A DNA stretch of 64,000 nt from Membranipora membranacea (GCA_914767715.1 OU612067.1:26696162-26760161); one strand, 5' to 3'; shown: positions 12,301 to 25,700, counted from the first letter of the stretch. Numbers and translations are program-made. The notes: generated from the letters alone by a model not told the origin.

Positions 12301-15300
12301 AAATACTTTAAAAACATAGGAAAATTCCACAATATATTTCGAGAAACTTTCTATAAGTCAACCACAGGAGTCAGAAATTTTAAACCGATCAACAGGGACT
12401 TTCCATTTGTTTGCTAAAAAATTGAGAATGAACACTTGCAGCATGCCCCCACCTTTACTTAAAAAGCCAGAAAGGCGTAACAAATAAAGTTTTAATCCTG
12501 AATAGACCAATTACTACAAAATAACATCATCATGATTTCAATAATAGCTTCTGGCTGTACCATTTTCTTAGCCTGTTTGGTAGCTTCTATTGTATAGGGT
12601 TTGGTGGACTTTACATATTACAAGGTTTTCTTGTTTTATGATAACCACAAGTATGGTACTCTCAAGTCTGTAATCAGAAGATGGTCTGTAAAAGTCAACA
12701 GCATATGCTCAACTGTGATCACCTGTCCGTGCTCAAACATAAAAACTGTAGACAAGATGCATGTTAAAGTTAAATTGGTTTGTGATGATAGGAAAAAAGT
12801 ACTTACTTGCGTCGACACTGGAGCCTCCTCTAGGACCGATTAGCTCTTTTTTACTGCGTGGATCAAGTACAGGGTCGAATTGGTCATTGTTAATTATGAG
12901 GCATATCCCCTTCCTTTGTGATCCGATGGAATACTCGCTGATTCCAGCTTCAAGGCCTGTAACAATACGCAAAACGAAAAACATTTTATTTATAATGAAT
13001 CTTATAACTTAGTTCTGGTGATATTAAAACACAGAATATAGAAGAATAACAGTAACTAAATCACATTGTTTCAGTATACATGCTTCCATGGGAAGAAAAC
13101 TAAAGCCAAATTAAAAGGAGCTACTAAACCTAGTACAACAAAAACAGTGTAACTATTTGCTAGCTGATTTTCCTGTGTATGGGGTAGGCCAGTGGAGTGA
13201 ACAACTTAACTTATATCTTTTGCTTGAAAATTCCCAAGGCTATTTATAAAACATATATAAGACTCGCTATATGCTATGTACTGTACACCATATCAATGTT
13301 GTAATATTCAGTTTAGTTTACGAAATGCCAAATGCCAATGGTTGCAATGGACACAGATTCCCAGCCATCGAATTAGGCGCTGACGTCAAATATCTGTGAG
13401 TTTGATTCATAAGTTGCAGCATTAACATTGTAAAAGTATACGACAATGAAACGGTAAGGCAATTTTTGAAGGAATTCAACAAAAAATGGGTTATATCAGC
13501 TGCAGTTTCCCTTTCTTTTCCATGTGGGATTCACCGTAGTTGAATTCCTGTGATAGGGTAATTTCAGCTGTTTGACCAAACTATGCACCAATGAATCAGT
13601 CATGAGAAAACATACTATGAGTAAGACAGATTAGGATTGGCATTTGTGCAATGCAAATACACAGCTGATGCCAGAAGCGCAGCTCAGCGCAAGTCATAAA
13701 TGTCATAGATCCGGGACTTTTTGGCAAATGCTGCAATTAACTACATTGCAAGGTGTTCCCAGGCGCAGCGGTCAGGTTTTTTGTATACTGTGGTATTTTG
13801 CAAGGTTTGCTAAACAAATCTGAAATTTTATGAAACGGAACGGGGAATGTCATATCAGCCAGCTTAGAAAACTTCAGAGTTACGTGTAAATCTAGACCAG
13901 TTTTTGTTGAGCTGGGATGGTAAGAAAGTCACAGATTGTATGAATGTCACAAGATTATTTATCATGTGCCAAATATTTATAGAAATCATAACTTATTGGA
14001 GTTAGTCAGTTGACGATGAGTAGCAAGCAGTACATGCTGTATATGGGAACTTATAGCTTATTCCATTTGGTTCAAAATATGGGACAAATAAGCAGGGACT
14101 ATCCCGTAATCATGTGGGACCTTCCTGGTCCCTGGTTTGTTTCCTTATTTTATAAGAGTAATATTTATAAGTATGGGTAAAAAGAAACTAATTTTAGTTC
14201 AGAGGGTATTGCATTGCACATGTTGCCTGAATTTCGGGTTATTCCACTCCTACTGGTCACTAAACCAGCTAATGTTCACTCTACTAGTAGAAGCGCTAAT
14301 TGCAGTCAAATTGGCTATAAGTTGATTTAGACTCATCTAGTCCAGTTCAGTTTGTTACTTATGAATCACCTTTTGCCCATTAATTAATCATATTGGTTTG
14401 GGAGGACCCCAAATATGTTGATGATAACAAAAAAAAGATATGATATGATAATAATTCAGGGTTGAATACTCAGTAATACTCATATTACAGAGTGTAGGGA
14501 ATGTAAGTGGGAGATGCAGTAAGCTTACTTGGTGTGTCAGCTGGACTAAGGCTACACTGCAAACTCATATCACGTATCGGCTCTTCTTTCTCGCAATGTT
14601 CATCTATAAGAGAGAGATGATAGCGTATGAGCCTAGATGAATAAATAGCTAACAAGCCTGCCTGTACACAAAGAACTAAGCTTACCCCAATTGGTTAGCT
14701 TTTTCTATTTCAGCTAGTATTTTAGCTACAATATGTAGCCTCATGAGAAAAGTTTTTACCAATGAACAAGGCATGCGCTTAAAATATTGCATGTAGCCTT
14801 TGGGAAAAGCCAATTTACAAATAAGATAGCTATCCCACGTGGGTGCCCACCTACATACATGCTGATTTGTTGCACAGTAGGGATGATATGAGAATCATCA
14901 AAAACTATAGTGACTTGTCTACAGTGATTCACATTAAAGGATAGGGCAGGTGGGGCAGGAAGCGTGGTTAAAGATTTAAACCAGAAAATAGTGACCTCAA
15001 CACAATTTTATAACCCATATACAAACATGAATCACATCCTTGTTTTCAGGAAATCACCCACATACAATTTTCCCCTAAATGCTGTTTATCCAATCAAAAT
15101 ATTTCTTGAAGTACAATTTCCTTGTTAGCAGTTTTCATCATCTTTGATGAAGGTACACTGTCAAATAAATGGAATTACTTTCCCCTCATGCGTAACCAAG
15201 ATATTACATTGTAAACGAAATGTATGTAATTTTCATGTTTACGTCACTGTGCCAAGGGTCCTGTTAATTTTCGTTATAAGAGTTCTGCTATCACTCATCA

Positions 15301-17008
15301 GCAAGTTAACTATTACCAATGACCTTCAACGTTCAGTGTTATCATTTAGCAAGCTCCATGACGTGTAAAAATAAACCTTGTTAAAAACCTTTATTGACAC
15401 TCGTTATCTAATATACTGACAAACTTCTCCGGCAATTACCGATAAGCAGGTCTGCACAAAGTCCTCCTCATCCACAAAACTCACCAATATATTTCTGTAC
15501 AATTTGAGTTAGCTCCTTTTCATCCATTTGGATGAAAAGCTCGAGTAATTTGCTGACGTCTTTTTCATCAATAATATCCTTTTGCTCGAGCAAAGTAAAA
15601 AGTGAGTAGGCATCGTTGGCCTGTTCAAGTTTGGTGCGTGGCACTCTCATACTTGTCATGAAACTGTTCAATTTCCTCACATTGTCTTGCAGCATGTGTT
15701 CAGACAACTGGTGGAGCATCAATCTACAAAAGGAAAAGAGAACGAATGTAAAACATTTGTCGATACTTGAATAAATGCAAATTCTCTTTCCCTGGATTTT
15801 TCTCCTTGACTAAATCAACATGCGTTTTGCTATACATTCCTTTAAAAGATGTAATCTTTCAATAGTCAATGATTCATGCAAGCAAAGATTATTAATATTC
15901 GATGCTAGTGGAGACGTGTCTCCCTTCTATACAAGTTGTTGATTGCGTAACGGAAGTTGACACAGTGCAGCCACATTTTTTATATCTAAAGTACACAAAA
16001 ACAAATTGTCACGCCTCACCGTATAATTATTCATTGTCAAAAAATGTGTACTTTTGACTTCATTGAAATGTTGGATTTAATAAGAATATTCACCCCCATT
16101 AATGGTTTTACTGCCAGTGGTGTTTAGAATGTAATATTCCGCTAATTTTGAATTGCAAGAATTTGAGCTGAGCATCTTGTTGTTAGATGACGTCTTGATG
16201 ATACCAGCTTCAGATTTTTGCTCAAATAATAAAAATGCTCGTTTAGTTATCATCGTAATTTGATAATATTCACTAATCGTCTACAACTAATTACCTAATT
16301 AATTGGAAGTGGTCTTATAAGTCTGCTTGAAGTAAACTGGTTACTCAATGAAAGGCCTCAACATAATTATGATTATTCTGCTCTGATTGAGATCGAAGGA
16401 AAATGTTATCTCAATACCCCTTCGGTGTCCAGACACAGTTTATTCCTTACCTGTAGGGTTTGAGCAAGGAGCCATTTTCCGCAATCATCTGCTCCAAATT
16501 CTTAGGCTTTATACGAATCTTTCTCATTAAATCAATTCTTTGTGCATTAAAAAGAAGCTCAGCCAAGAGCTGTAAGTTTCCTTGCTTAATATGTTGTGCT
16601 CGCTCTGAAACAATAATGATTTATTATAGTGAAAAAAATTAAATGAAACGATATGAAACAAACAATTTGTCAGTTTGCACATTATATTGTTGAATAAATA
16701 TTTATTGTCCCATCTGCTCCATATTACATCTGAGCCTAAAGCCTAAGGATTTTATTCAGTATCTGATGCGATCAAACAAATAAATAAATACAATTATATA
16801 AAGATAGAGACAGAAGAGTTCCCTGGTATCTCATCTCACCTAACTCATAGAGAAGGTCCAGTCCGCCTTTAATGTTGTCAAGTTTAGAAGTAGATAATAA
16901 ATCCAGACAGAGGAATTTTAATATATCAATGTCCTCGGAGGTTAGCCCTCCATCTAGCGAATGAAGCATATTCCTATAATCAGAGTCTGATGGTGCAAGT
17001 GAAGACAT
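9129..17008 (-). CDS. Caspase-8-like initiator caspase with tandem death-effector domains (copy B, complete)
   Basis: Nine exons on the minus strand, in coding order: 16840-17008, 16451-16604, 15485-15723, 14529-14603, 12807-12956, 11740-11884, 11302-11456, 9856-9990 and 9129-9370 (including stop). All junctions are GT-AG and phases agree, giving 1464 nt or 487 residues, close to human caspase-8. Start chosen as ATG at 17008 (MSSLAPSD); an in-frame Met lies 15 nt upstream. Residues ~1-85 are DED1, with the RxDL motif as QRIDL; ~105-190 are DED2. The peptidase domain follows: GICLIINNDQF, RGGSSVDA, YDAFVCCILSHGE (catalytic His) and KPKIFFVQACQGG (catalytic Cys, QACQG instead of QACRG). The p10 part begins ATVPGFVSYRS, continues KGSWYIQALCDILEKF, and ends in a 35-residue polar tail. 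Family knowledge: such proteases are recruited by FADD-type adaptors and cut after Asp. The role in this organism is inferred. Confidence 0.9.
11302..11456 (-). CDS. Catalytic exon of caspase B (HGE...QACQGG)
   Basis: Starts in the middle of the SHG motif (S from the previous exon, then HGEAMKVFG) and ends after KIFFVQACQGGRRDD. It therefore holds both residues of the His/Cys dyad and the FTPNKCPSLKDKPK strand that precedes the active-site loop. The acceptor at 11457-11459 is TAG and the donor at 11297-11301 is GTAAG. The Arg of canonical QACRG is Gln here, as in some QACQG caspases. Confidence 0.9.
11682..11712. mobile_element. 31-bp palindromic mini-element (CAAGGAG family) in caspase B
   Basis: Orthologue of the insertion at 2518-2548, flanked by perfect GATGGAG duplications at 11675-11681 and 11713-11719. 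Confidence 0.75.
15485..15723 (-). CDS. DED2 exon of caspase B, with possible read-through terminus
   Basis: Encodes RLMLHQLSEHMLQDNVRKL through LLELFIQMDEKELTQIVQKY, the second death-effector domain. It is spliced at the GTGAGT at 15479-15484 to the 75-nt exon at 14529-14603; phase 1 to phase 1 gives KYID-EHCEKEEP. If that donor is not used, translation stops five codons later in copy B (GEFCG). In copy A the same extension stays open for 24 residues. Either the donor is the real boundary or a DED-only isoform exists. Confidence 0.8.
16451..17008 (-). CDS. First two coding exons of caspase B: start codon and DED1
   Basis: Exon 16840-17008 encodes MSSLAPSDSDYRNMLHSL and helices 1-4 of a death-effector domain; exon 16451-16604 completes it with LAELLFNAQRIDLMRKI. 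The hydrophobic patch and the charged RxDL motif (RIDL) that define DEDs are both visible. The donor at 16838-16839 reads GTGAG and the acceptor at 16605-16607 reads CAG. The phase-1 junction creates LLYELERAQ, as expected inside helix 4-5 of a DED. Confidence 0.88.
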
Positions 17009-18329
17009 TTTGTAGGATCTCACTCTAATGCCGGCACAGCATCACCTGATATTACAGAAAAATACAGCACAGAGTTTTAGAATGGGAAGGCAGGCTATCA
17101 CGTGGGGCCTAGATCAAAGAATCGATGTATCGCTTTCAGAAAACGATTGCTATTTTTTCTAATGAAATTACACGGAAGTTAGAAAAAAAAATAATGTAGT
17201 GAGGGACAAATATAATTTTTGATCCATTTTATTCCTAGAAAAGACTCATGCTACTAAGCTCAGGCGCTAGAATTCTGATCCTGTGTGTTAGCCACAGTAG
17301 TAAATGATCATGTCATGGCGGCAGTTAGGTTACAACAATAAGAATTTGACGAAACAGACAGACTCAGCAAGACCAGTCACACAAGTTAAGTAATCATGAA
17401 ATAAGTTGTTGAATACAAAAATTTGGGTCCTTTAATCCAATGATTAAGCTCCGTTTTACCTAGAGGAATCGAAAGTTGCTTCAGTTACCACCAGGATTCA
17501 AGCCAGCTAACTAATCCAAGTGAGCAGAAGTAAGTATCCCCTGTAAGTAAGTAATAATACACAGTTATCAGTCTTGTCTCTCCTGCTTCTGAATACTCCT
17601 TAATATTAACATGTAGCTGGAGTTGAATAGCACAGCTTTATTGCTGTTAACCACTGCAATAATAAGCAACAGCTGCTTGCTAGTCTTGTTGGAGAATGCA
17701 TTCATGATTAAGTCTGGCTTGCAAGGGAAAAGCTTTGAATTTGTTGGGATTTCCCCGCTCAAATAGGGACATTCCCTTGCTTTGGTTTTACAGTTTGAGA
17801 AAAGAGGAAATTCCCCTATTCTTAGCGCAGAATCTTGCTTTTAAGGAAGAAGGAGGGTCCTGTTCAAAATCAATATTTTTAGTATCAGAATCTTTACTAT
17901 GTCAAGGTCAATTTATAACCTCAGATTCTACATCATAGTCAGACTGCCTAGACGGGATAAGAATGAAAAAAGTGTGTAGTAGTGCCCAATTATATTTGTT
18001 TCCTCTTGACCAAAAGCTTAGTCTATATACAGCTGATTTGTCAAAAGAAAAACAGAAGAGAATGGTTGCAGGTATGACCTTAAAAGCAATTGTAATGGTA
18101 AACTAGGTGGTTCAGGCCATAGGCTCACCCTGAGCATGAAATCAGAGAGTAAATTGGTTCTAGTAAGCAATATGGAATATCGTGATCCTTTGTTATGATC
18201 CTAATCTCTTTCTCTTTTTTGTCATGCACAAGTTTAGCCTGTTTTTTCTGGCCCTTGTTTCGTTTCAGACCCACTCTGGGCTTGGCCTTTCTTAAGCCTC
18301 AAATTCATTTCAAATATGATTAGTTAGAC

Positions 18330-18350
18330 CAAGGAGTCTCTAAATCCTTG
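18330..18350. mobile_element. 21-bp palindromic mini-element (CAAGGAG family)
   Basis: CAAGGAGTCTCTAAATCCTTG-type sequence with imperfect inverted arms (CAAGGA...TCCTTG), flanked by perfect 7-bp repeats GTTAGAC at 18323-18329 and 18351-18357. Confidence 0.65.
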
Positions 18351-18426
18351 GTTAGACAGAAGGAGTAATAGCTCAATTTCTAATACTATAAGTACTTGGT
18401 CTAGAAGAAATCCTACAGTCTAATAG

Positions 18427-18471
18427 CAATGAACTGAACCTCATTTAGTTTCTTTGAGGTTTAGTTCATTG
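18427..18471. mobile_element. 45-bp palindromic mini-element (CAATGAAC family)
   Basis: Arms CAATGAACTGAACCTCA and TGAGGTTTAGTTCATTG (one mismatch) are flanked by perfect 7-bp repeats CTAATAG at 18420-18426 and 18472-18478. Confidence 0.75.
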
Positions 18472-19795
18472 CTAATAGGCAGTGAGTAAGGTCAGTCAGA
18501 GGGCCCGTGTGGTCTGACAGGTAGAGTTATCTGAGAGGAAACACTGAACAAACTTAATCCAATGGACTTCCTACCCAGTGTTTAATTCCTCCAATGACTT
18601 CATTGATCATATTTACTTTTAATGCATGTAGTACGTTTTAGAACGATGATTACAACTTTAGATAACTTACTTCCAAATTAATCCTAGGAGCCAGTTCGAG
18701 GCATAGCCTATACTCTATAGGATATTAAACCAGTTTTATAACCATTTGGGGTAACATGAGGGGAGAGATGTTGTCAGAATTTGAGTCACCATAACTTATG
18801 AACATATAGGTTTATCACAATATATAACAGTTATTGTTAAGTGATAGGCCACGCCACACAGATATTGTTGGATGAGGGTTGACCTAATGGTAATTCAGTA
18901 GTTTGAAGTGCTTCTCAATAATTATTAACTAACATTTTTTCATATGTACCTAGCCTAGTTCTCCAGATGCTTTGGTTGCAGTTGATAATGGAGCAGCACA
19001 GTTTGTTGAGCACTTTGTCAGTTCGCATAAGCTACATAGCTTTAAACATTAATGGTCTCTAGTCTGAATAAATAGTGATGTGATCTATCCTGGAATAAAC
19101 TTGTCTTGGCTACAACTATCGGCTAAATCTTCTGATATGTTTAAACTGACCTTCGAAGGCTACAGAATTGACCAGACACTCATGTACAAAAATATCGTAC
19201 TCTTCTCAATAGTGGATCGATGCTCAGTATATCAGAAATATTGTTTCATTACATAAATTTCATTAGTTGGATATGGACAATTTTAATTTTGGCGCTGCTA
19301 AACTTGGGTATTGAAAAGTGAATAAAACCACGGGTCAACACAATGCAATTATAATTAAAAGTAAACAATCAGTTGGCTGAATGAAATGTATGGAAATCTG
19401 TCATGTTTAGTTTAGTTTCACTACAAGATCCAATATTACCATGTGATAATAAAAATGGATCACGGTTGCTCTGGGGAAAAACGGTTCTTAAAAATTCTCA
19501 GCTGGGTCTGAACCTGCAATTGATCAGATTGGCATCAAGAGGAAGCGGATGTGCTTCAAGGCTTAAGATTTTCTAACCATCCTACCAAACTTTCTATTCA
19601 GACTTTATTTTTCACTCAATCTTCAATTAAAATGTCGGAATCTATTTCATTCCCATTATTTGTGAAACCTAGTCAGTTTATTTGTCAGGATCTTCTATTT
19701 TTAGTATGATGACCATGAGCTAGTAAAATATTGAAGGACTCTGGTGATTCATCTTTATTTCTGGACTAGACGGCTTGAAGTAAAGTCTAAAGGAA

Positions 19796-22700
19796 ATGGC
19801 GACCCCTATCATAGATTCGGTTGATCAGGATGAGCTGACATATGCTAAGACACCATGGTGGAAGCTTCTCCTGAGGAGAAAGATGCGTCTCAAGTCTCGG
19901 ACACCGATGCCTCAGGTACTAACAAAGGCTTTCAGCTCTGACCGTCTTGAGATGGTATCGATTTATGAGTGTTGGCTAACATATCAATCTGGCTGGCTGA
20001 ACCTCAGCTATCGTCTGGCTAAATAACCTTCCATATTAGCACCTTCAGTTATGAAGTCCTATAAACCGTAATACATATGAAAGTGAATCAGAGTTGGGGT
20101 CAAGTTTAACTGACCTGCTGCCATATCAAGTGTTTTAATAACACTCTGAGAAAATCTGTCAAGCCCAAAGTAGTATGTACTCTGAAACAAAAAGTTGTGA
20201 CATCAGATTTTGCCTATGTGTGCAAATAATTTGTGAGTAAATTTTTCCTCATAATAATTGAGCAAAGCACAGCTCCATTCCTGAATTATGGTAGCTTGCA
20301 ATGAATGGAGCTCATTGTAGCTAGAGAGCAAATAGGTCAATCACTTTTGATTCTCTGAAGTGGTACCTTAGTTCCATGACTCATAAATGAGAATCACTTA
20401 ATGCTATTCTCTTTTGAAATAATCAAATTGGTGCTAAGAAACTTTCGAAAGACCTACTTCATGATGGTACACACTAATCCTCTATAATTGCAAACAATAT
20501 CCTACTGGTCCAAATATTAAATGGCATAATAGCTTAATTTTCGGAGAATAATGATAAACTTTCTAACATTGGATTGTTCCATCACAGCTTAAAAGAATAT
20601 CCTAGGTATACGCAAGTATTTAGATATGAGTTGATGAGATTTGATCTAGAAAAAACTCTAGCTCAGCAAAACTGAAAGAGTTGTTTGAAGAAAAAACTTT
20701 CTCATTATTGTGACATCAGCAAGATAACATTTGTGATGAAAACGCATCAATAATGACCAAAAATCCATTATTTAATCTTGGCTTTGTGCATATAATAACA
20801 CTTCTCTGCACTAGTCCTGTAACACTTTCATGGGAAAGATTCTAGGATTATTTATCATCTTTCCGAAATAGCCAGATAAATTTGACTGCTTCTCTTTGCT
20901 TATCACATTCAAATTTGATATGCCTCTCGCTGTATATGGCTGACTGACTGGCTAGTGTGCCACTCACACCCCCGTACCCATCCTCCTATCCACTCTTTAC
21001 CTCTACCATACCTTTGAATGTCCAACTCTTGTGATATTATGCTCTGATTATTTTAAGGATGGAGTCGGTGAAGGATCATCTATGGAGGAGCCTGCTCGAG
21101 GATTTTGGTCAAACGAAGCTGAATCTGTACTTTCTCTGTTAGGATTAGCTGTTGGTCTGGGTAATGTGTGGAGATTTCCGTGGATGGTCTCCAAAAATGG
21201 TGGCGGTAGGTACATTTTCTCTTTGTTGCACCAACATGCTGCCATCTACTATTATAGATATAGTTTATTAATTGAACATGACAATTTGTACATGAACATA
21301 ATAATATATGACAAAAATGGTAAGCTAGCGACGTTCATTGTTCTCCAAAATTCGCGAATTTCTATGTATGTGATATTAAATGCCCCACTTTAGCTGACAG
21401 TTGTTATGGGAGTGACCTAGGAGTTATAATGCCTTAACCCTCATGGTTGTAGCTATCTAGTTTCTCCTTTCCTACCATTATAATCGTCAAAAAAAGGTTT
21501 ATTTTTATTTGCAGGTAGCTTATTTTTTGCAAGTGTATTCCATATACCTTTTTTATTTGCAGGTGTATTCCATACACCTTTTTATTTGCAGGTGTATTCC
21601 TCATACCTTACTTTTTCATGTTGTTCTTCTGTGGTCTACCGCTCTTTCTAATGGAGATGACGATTGGTCAATACTCAGGATCTGGACCAGCCAATGTGTT
21701 TGAAGCTGCTCCGTTATTTAAAGGTAATGGATTTTTAGGGATAGGTACTCCAAACTTAATTTAGTCCTGGAGCCAGAAAGAATTGCTCTGGGCGTCCGCA
21801 TTCTTGGAACAACTTGCGTCACCATATTGAAATATATAAATCTATATAAGCTCTTACGGTCATTTAAAATAAACCATCGGCTATGCTACTGGAGATATTT
21901 GGGAAAAATTGGCTGTATTAAGATGTGTAGGTGGAAGTTATTGTTGCCACAGCGATAGACACCATTTGGATAACAATGTGGAAGTTTAAGAACCTGCCGC
22001 TAAGGTTTCTGATTGAGTCATGATCATGAATTTAAGTGGTTTTTCATGGTTTATCAGGGGCTGTAACAGTCCTCTAAAAACTAGTTATTAATCATCAATA
22101 CAACTAACTTCAGTAAAGCAACTTTGAGAGTCTGAGAAAGCACAGCCCATTTTGAGTACCCTCAAGTATGGTAATTATTGAGCTTTCATATCTGATTTTG
22201 TCTTATCTCAAATTACTTGCTCCCCCCTTTATTGTCATACTCCAAGCTGAAATAGTTTTACGAAGTTGGTTATTAATGACAAGGTAGCTTCAAGTTTTAA
22301 AACCAGGTTATATGTAAAGCATATTTCTGTTGACACCAACCAATGTACCTGAACAATTGGTAAATAAAGATAAGAATTAAATTAATAAATCATTTTTCCC
22401 TGTACCACCTAATCTGTTATCTTCTACAAAATGTCCTTAATTACTGTTGTTACTATCAACATGCATAATATATCAATTCAATTAAAATTTGTTTGACAAA
22501 TGGCTGCAACCTCTACCCTAACACAAGCTGCATATCAGTGATTTCAATTAATTAAACACCAATGTCTCGATTAGTATTGCCATTTACAATTTTCAAAATG
22601 GAGCTTACCTGGTACAGCTTGCCAATAAGCACTGGTTAATCTGGATGCACCTGAAATCAAAAGACTGTTCTGTTTCCAAATTTGTAATCTTCTTTCAAAA

Positions 22701-25700
22701 TTCAGCCACTGAGTACATAGGTAGCATTGGTCGTCTTACATTGGTTAATGTATGGATGAGTTGTTTCCCAAGTAATATGAATTATAGTAGAATATTATGG
22801 CCTTTGATATCTTGATAATTGTTCTGACTCATGAACTCACTGACTCGTGACTCGTGACTCGTGACTCGTGACTCCCTGGTTGGTCTTCTTTGTTCCTGTG
22901 GTATTTTGGGTAATAAAGGTTATCCATAAACAACAATCATATTGAGTCCCTGAATACTAAATATAGCTGAATTGCTATTCTACACATAATTTTGATAATT
23001 AATGTAGTATGTAATATAATAGGATATTATAATAAGCCTTTGATCGTTATGTATTTATTCTTGTACTGTCTGTGTGTGTATTTCCAGGTTTAGGATGGTG
23101 CGTTCTGACTGGTGCTATTATTGGTGGTACATATTATATAACGGTCATTACCTGGTCATTCTACTACATGTTCAGTTCGTTCACCGCTGAATTACCCTGG
23201 GTTGGCTGTAATAACAAATGGAATTCAGATGGTAAGTCCTTAGTTAGGTTCTATAAAGGCAGTTATATGTGATATGGTTACAATGTGAACCTATTCATTA
23301 CAATGTTATGTTGTGTGTTGGCAGGGAGAGTGTTGGTTAGTAGCCTAATGTCACTGACCCAACCAAAAGTTCTTTTCTTACTGTGGTGATCATGGAGTGT
23401 AAAAGATGTGAGCATTTTGAGATAAAGGAAATGGTATAAGCAGACTTGGTAGACATGTTTATACACTCATGACTAAAATCGTTTGTTCCAAAAGATATGC
23501 TCACTAGCTGCTGTAACAATTCCATTTCCATTGAAATATTCTGCCCTATCATGCTGTCATTTTGAGTCATACTTGTGCACAAACGAACAGCGCAGTAAAC
23601 ACAGTATGTATGCTTCATATATGACTGATTTCTAGTCATATATGACCAATCCTAATAAAGGCCAGACCTAATGAGTTTATGTATAAAATTAGAGAAGTTT
23701 TGTTTAGAAGCTGGAAAATTATCTGTGCACTCACATTTGAACCATATCTTTGGGCAATAAAACCAATGTAATGCTGCTGATGTAATAATTTATTATTTCT
23801 ACATTCTTGCTGCAACTTGCATTGGTATTATAGCTGGTTATGTTATGGCTAATTTTATAGACGTTATAGCTGATATTATACATGCTAGGATGCTAAAGCT
23901 ATTTCCTTAGATAATTTAGCTATTCTTATACCTGATTTAGCTAACATTACTATTATTTGATACAGCGTGTTTCAGTAAGGATGATGAGGATCAGTGTGAA
24001 GCTAACAACACTATATATCTGAGCCGACAATGTGTAGAGAACACAACTACTAACCTTCAAGCTTATAATCTAAGTCCAACCGATAAGAGGGTGTGGCCTA
24101 CTGATGAGTTCTTCAAGTATGACTTTGGTAGAACTGCTATGTCTTGTAAATGAACAAAATGGCGGGGTAGATTAGATTATCCTCTTGGCGTGGTTTGGGA
24201 TCAGTTTCGGGCCTTGAGATGAACCAAATGAAAATATGATACAATGAATACAAAAAAGAGTTGGGATAGATGTAGTGTTACAGTGCTGGGACTTGTAATC
24301 TATTCAGTCAAATATAAGTGAGCCTTTCAGTGTGATAGTAAGTTTGGGATACATTTAGCAACCCAAGTAAAAAGGTGTACCAGAGTCAACTCAGTTGTTA
24401 TAAACCCCGGCAACCATTGAGGAAATAATGTCAAGTTATCTTACCCTACATTCATTTTATTTACTCATTATCGTTTCTATTTATTACAGCCGTAAGATGT
24501 ATAATATATACAATGTATCGAGTATTGATGAGCAGGTACCCATAAGTCACACAGGTTACCCTAAGTGGGATATCACACTGACTCTATTATTCGCCTGGAT
24601 CGTCGCGTATCTCTGTATCTGTAAGGGCATCAAATCATCGGGCAAGGTGAGCTCAAACTATCAGTAAGAATTTAGTACTGAGTACCATGAAATCCTTCTT
24701 CCCCAACCACCACCCCTTCAAATGCTGCTACCTCATACTGAGCTAAACATCATGGCAAATCTGGCGCTCAAATGAAATCTTAATTTTTTACATTTCACCA
24801 TGTGATAGGAATCAATAGCTCAATATTTGAACAGGGCAGTTTTTCTGCTGCTGAAGACAATATGGATAGAAATTTATGATGGTTGTTTGATTACAGTATT
24901 AAATCTAAACATTGTTTTCTGTAACCTACCTCAATATTTTCTCACCACGTATGCTGTCTCTTATGTTTTGGTTCTAGATAAGACTAACAAACGTGTTGCC
25001 TCATAAATGGTCATCTAAGATGACTCACAGAGTGTCATGTGTTGGATGTGTCATAGGTTAGCTTGTGAGATATGTGGATAGAGTGTCTTTTGTCTTGTGT
25101 CATCAATGAACTGAACCCCTGGGGAATTTTCAGGTCATTGGTGTCAGGATGTGATATGAGAGATGTTATACATGCTGCCATATTTATTACATCTATGCAG
25201 CCATGTCATGAAGCCCACTGATGTTTTAAGTTTCAGTTATGATGAACAAAAGGTAATGTCTTTGGAGGTAAAATCAAGAGAAAGCCAAAGCTGAAATTAA
25301 TGACATGAAGGAAGACAACTCTTGATACCATATTAAACAAAATAATATAAGGCCAATAAAAGAACACCAGTGTACCTTGTGTGCTGTTTGTTATGATGTA
25401 AATTTTCTAACACATTGTTGATTGTTTTCAGGTTGTGTACTTCACCGCTCTATTCCCTTATGTGGCTATTACCGGTCTACTGATAGTAGCTGCCCAGCTC
25501 GACGGAGCTTCTGATGGCGTCTCGTACTACATCAGACCTCCAGAGAATATCACCCAGCTTACAGATTTTAGGGTGAGTTTCCGTTGTCACTTATGTAAAG
25601 TTTTTTTCTTCAGTTGCTGGACTTGTCTGCTGCTTCATCAACTTGCATGCAGCGGCCAAGATATCGAAGAAGTTTGGAGTTTACTTACACATTGGGGTTT

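Larger units (their letters stand above)
1..15600. repeat. Tandem duplication carrying caspase copies A and B
   Basis: Bases ~9-8732 align almost throughout with ~9457-15590, exons and introns alike, with only scattered substitutions. The main differences are insertions: 1088-1490 (MITE), 4113-4517 (TIR element), 6148-7877 (1.73 kb) and ~8365-8500 occur only in A, and ~9555-9690 only in B. The right boundary of A at ~8732 falls inside an exon, so the duplicate is partial. Confidence 0.88.
17009..19795. other. Intergenic region between the divergent caspase B and SLC6 genes
   Basis: Both flanking genes start at its edges and are transcribed away from it, so it should hold two promoters. No convincing exon was found. 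Two tiny palindromic insertions lie 77 nt apart (18330-18350 and 18427-18471). Otherwise AT-rich unique sequence. Confidence 0.5.

Noticed and set aside
17568-17938. Short ORFs on both strands upstream of the SLC6 gene
   Set aside because: No domain, no splice context; random open frames in AT-rich sequence.
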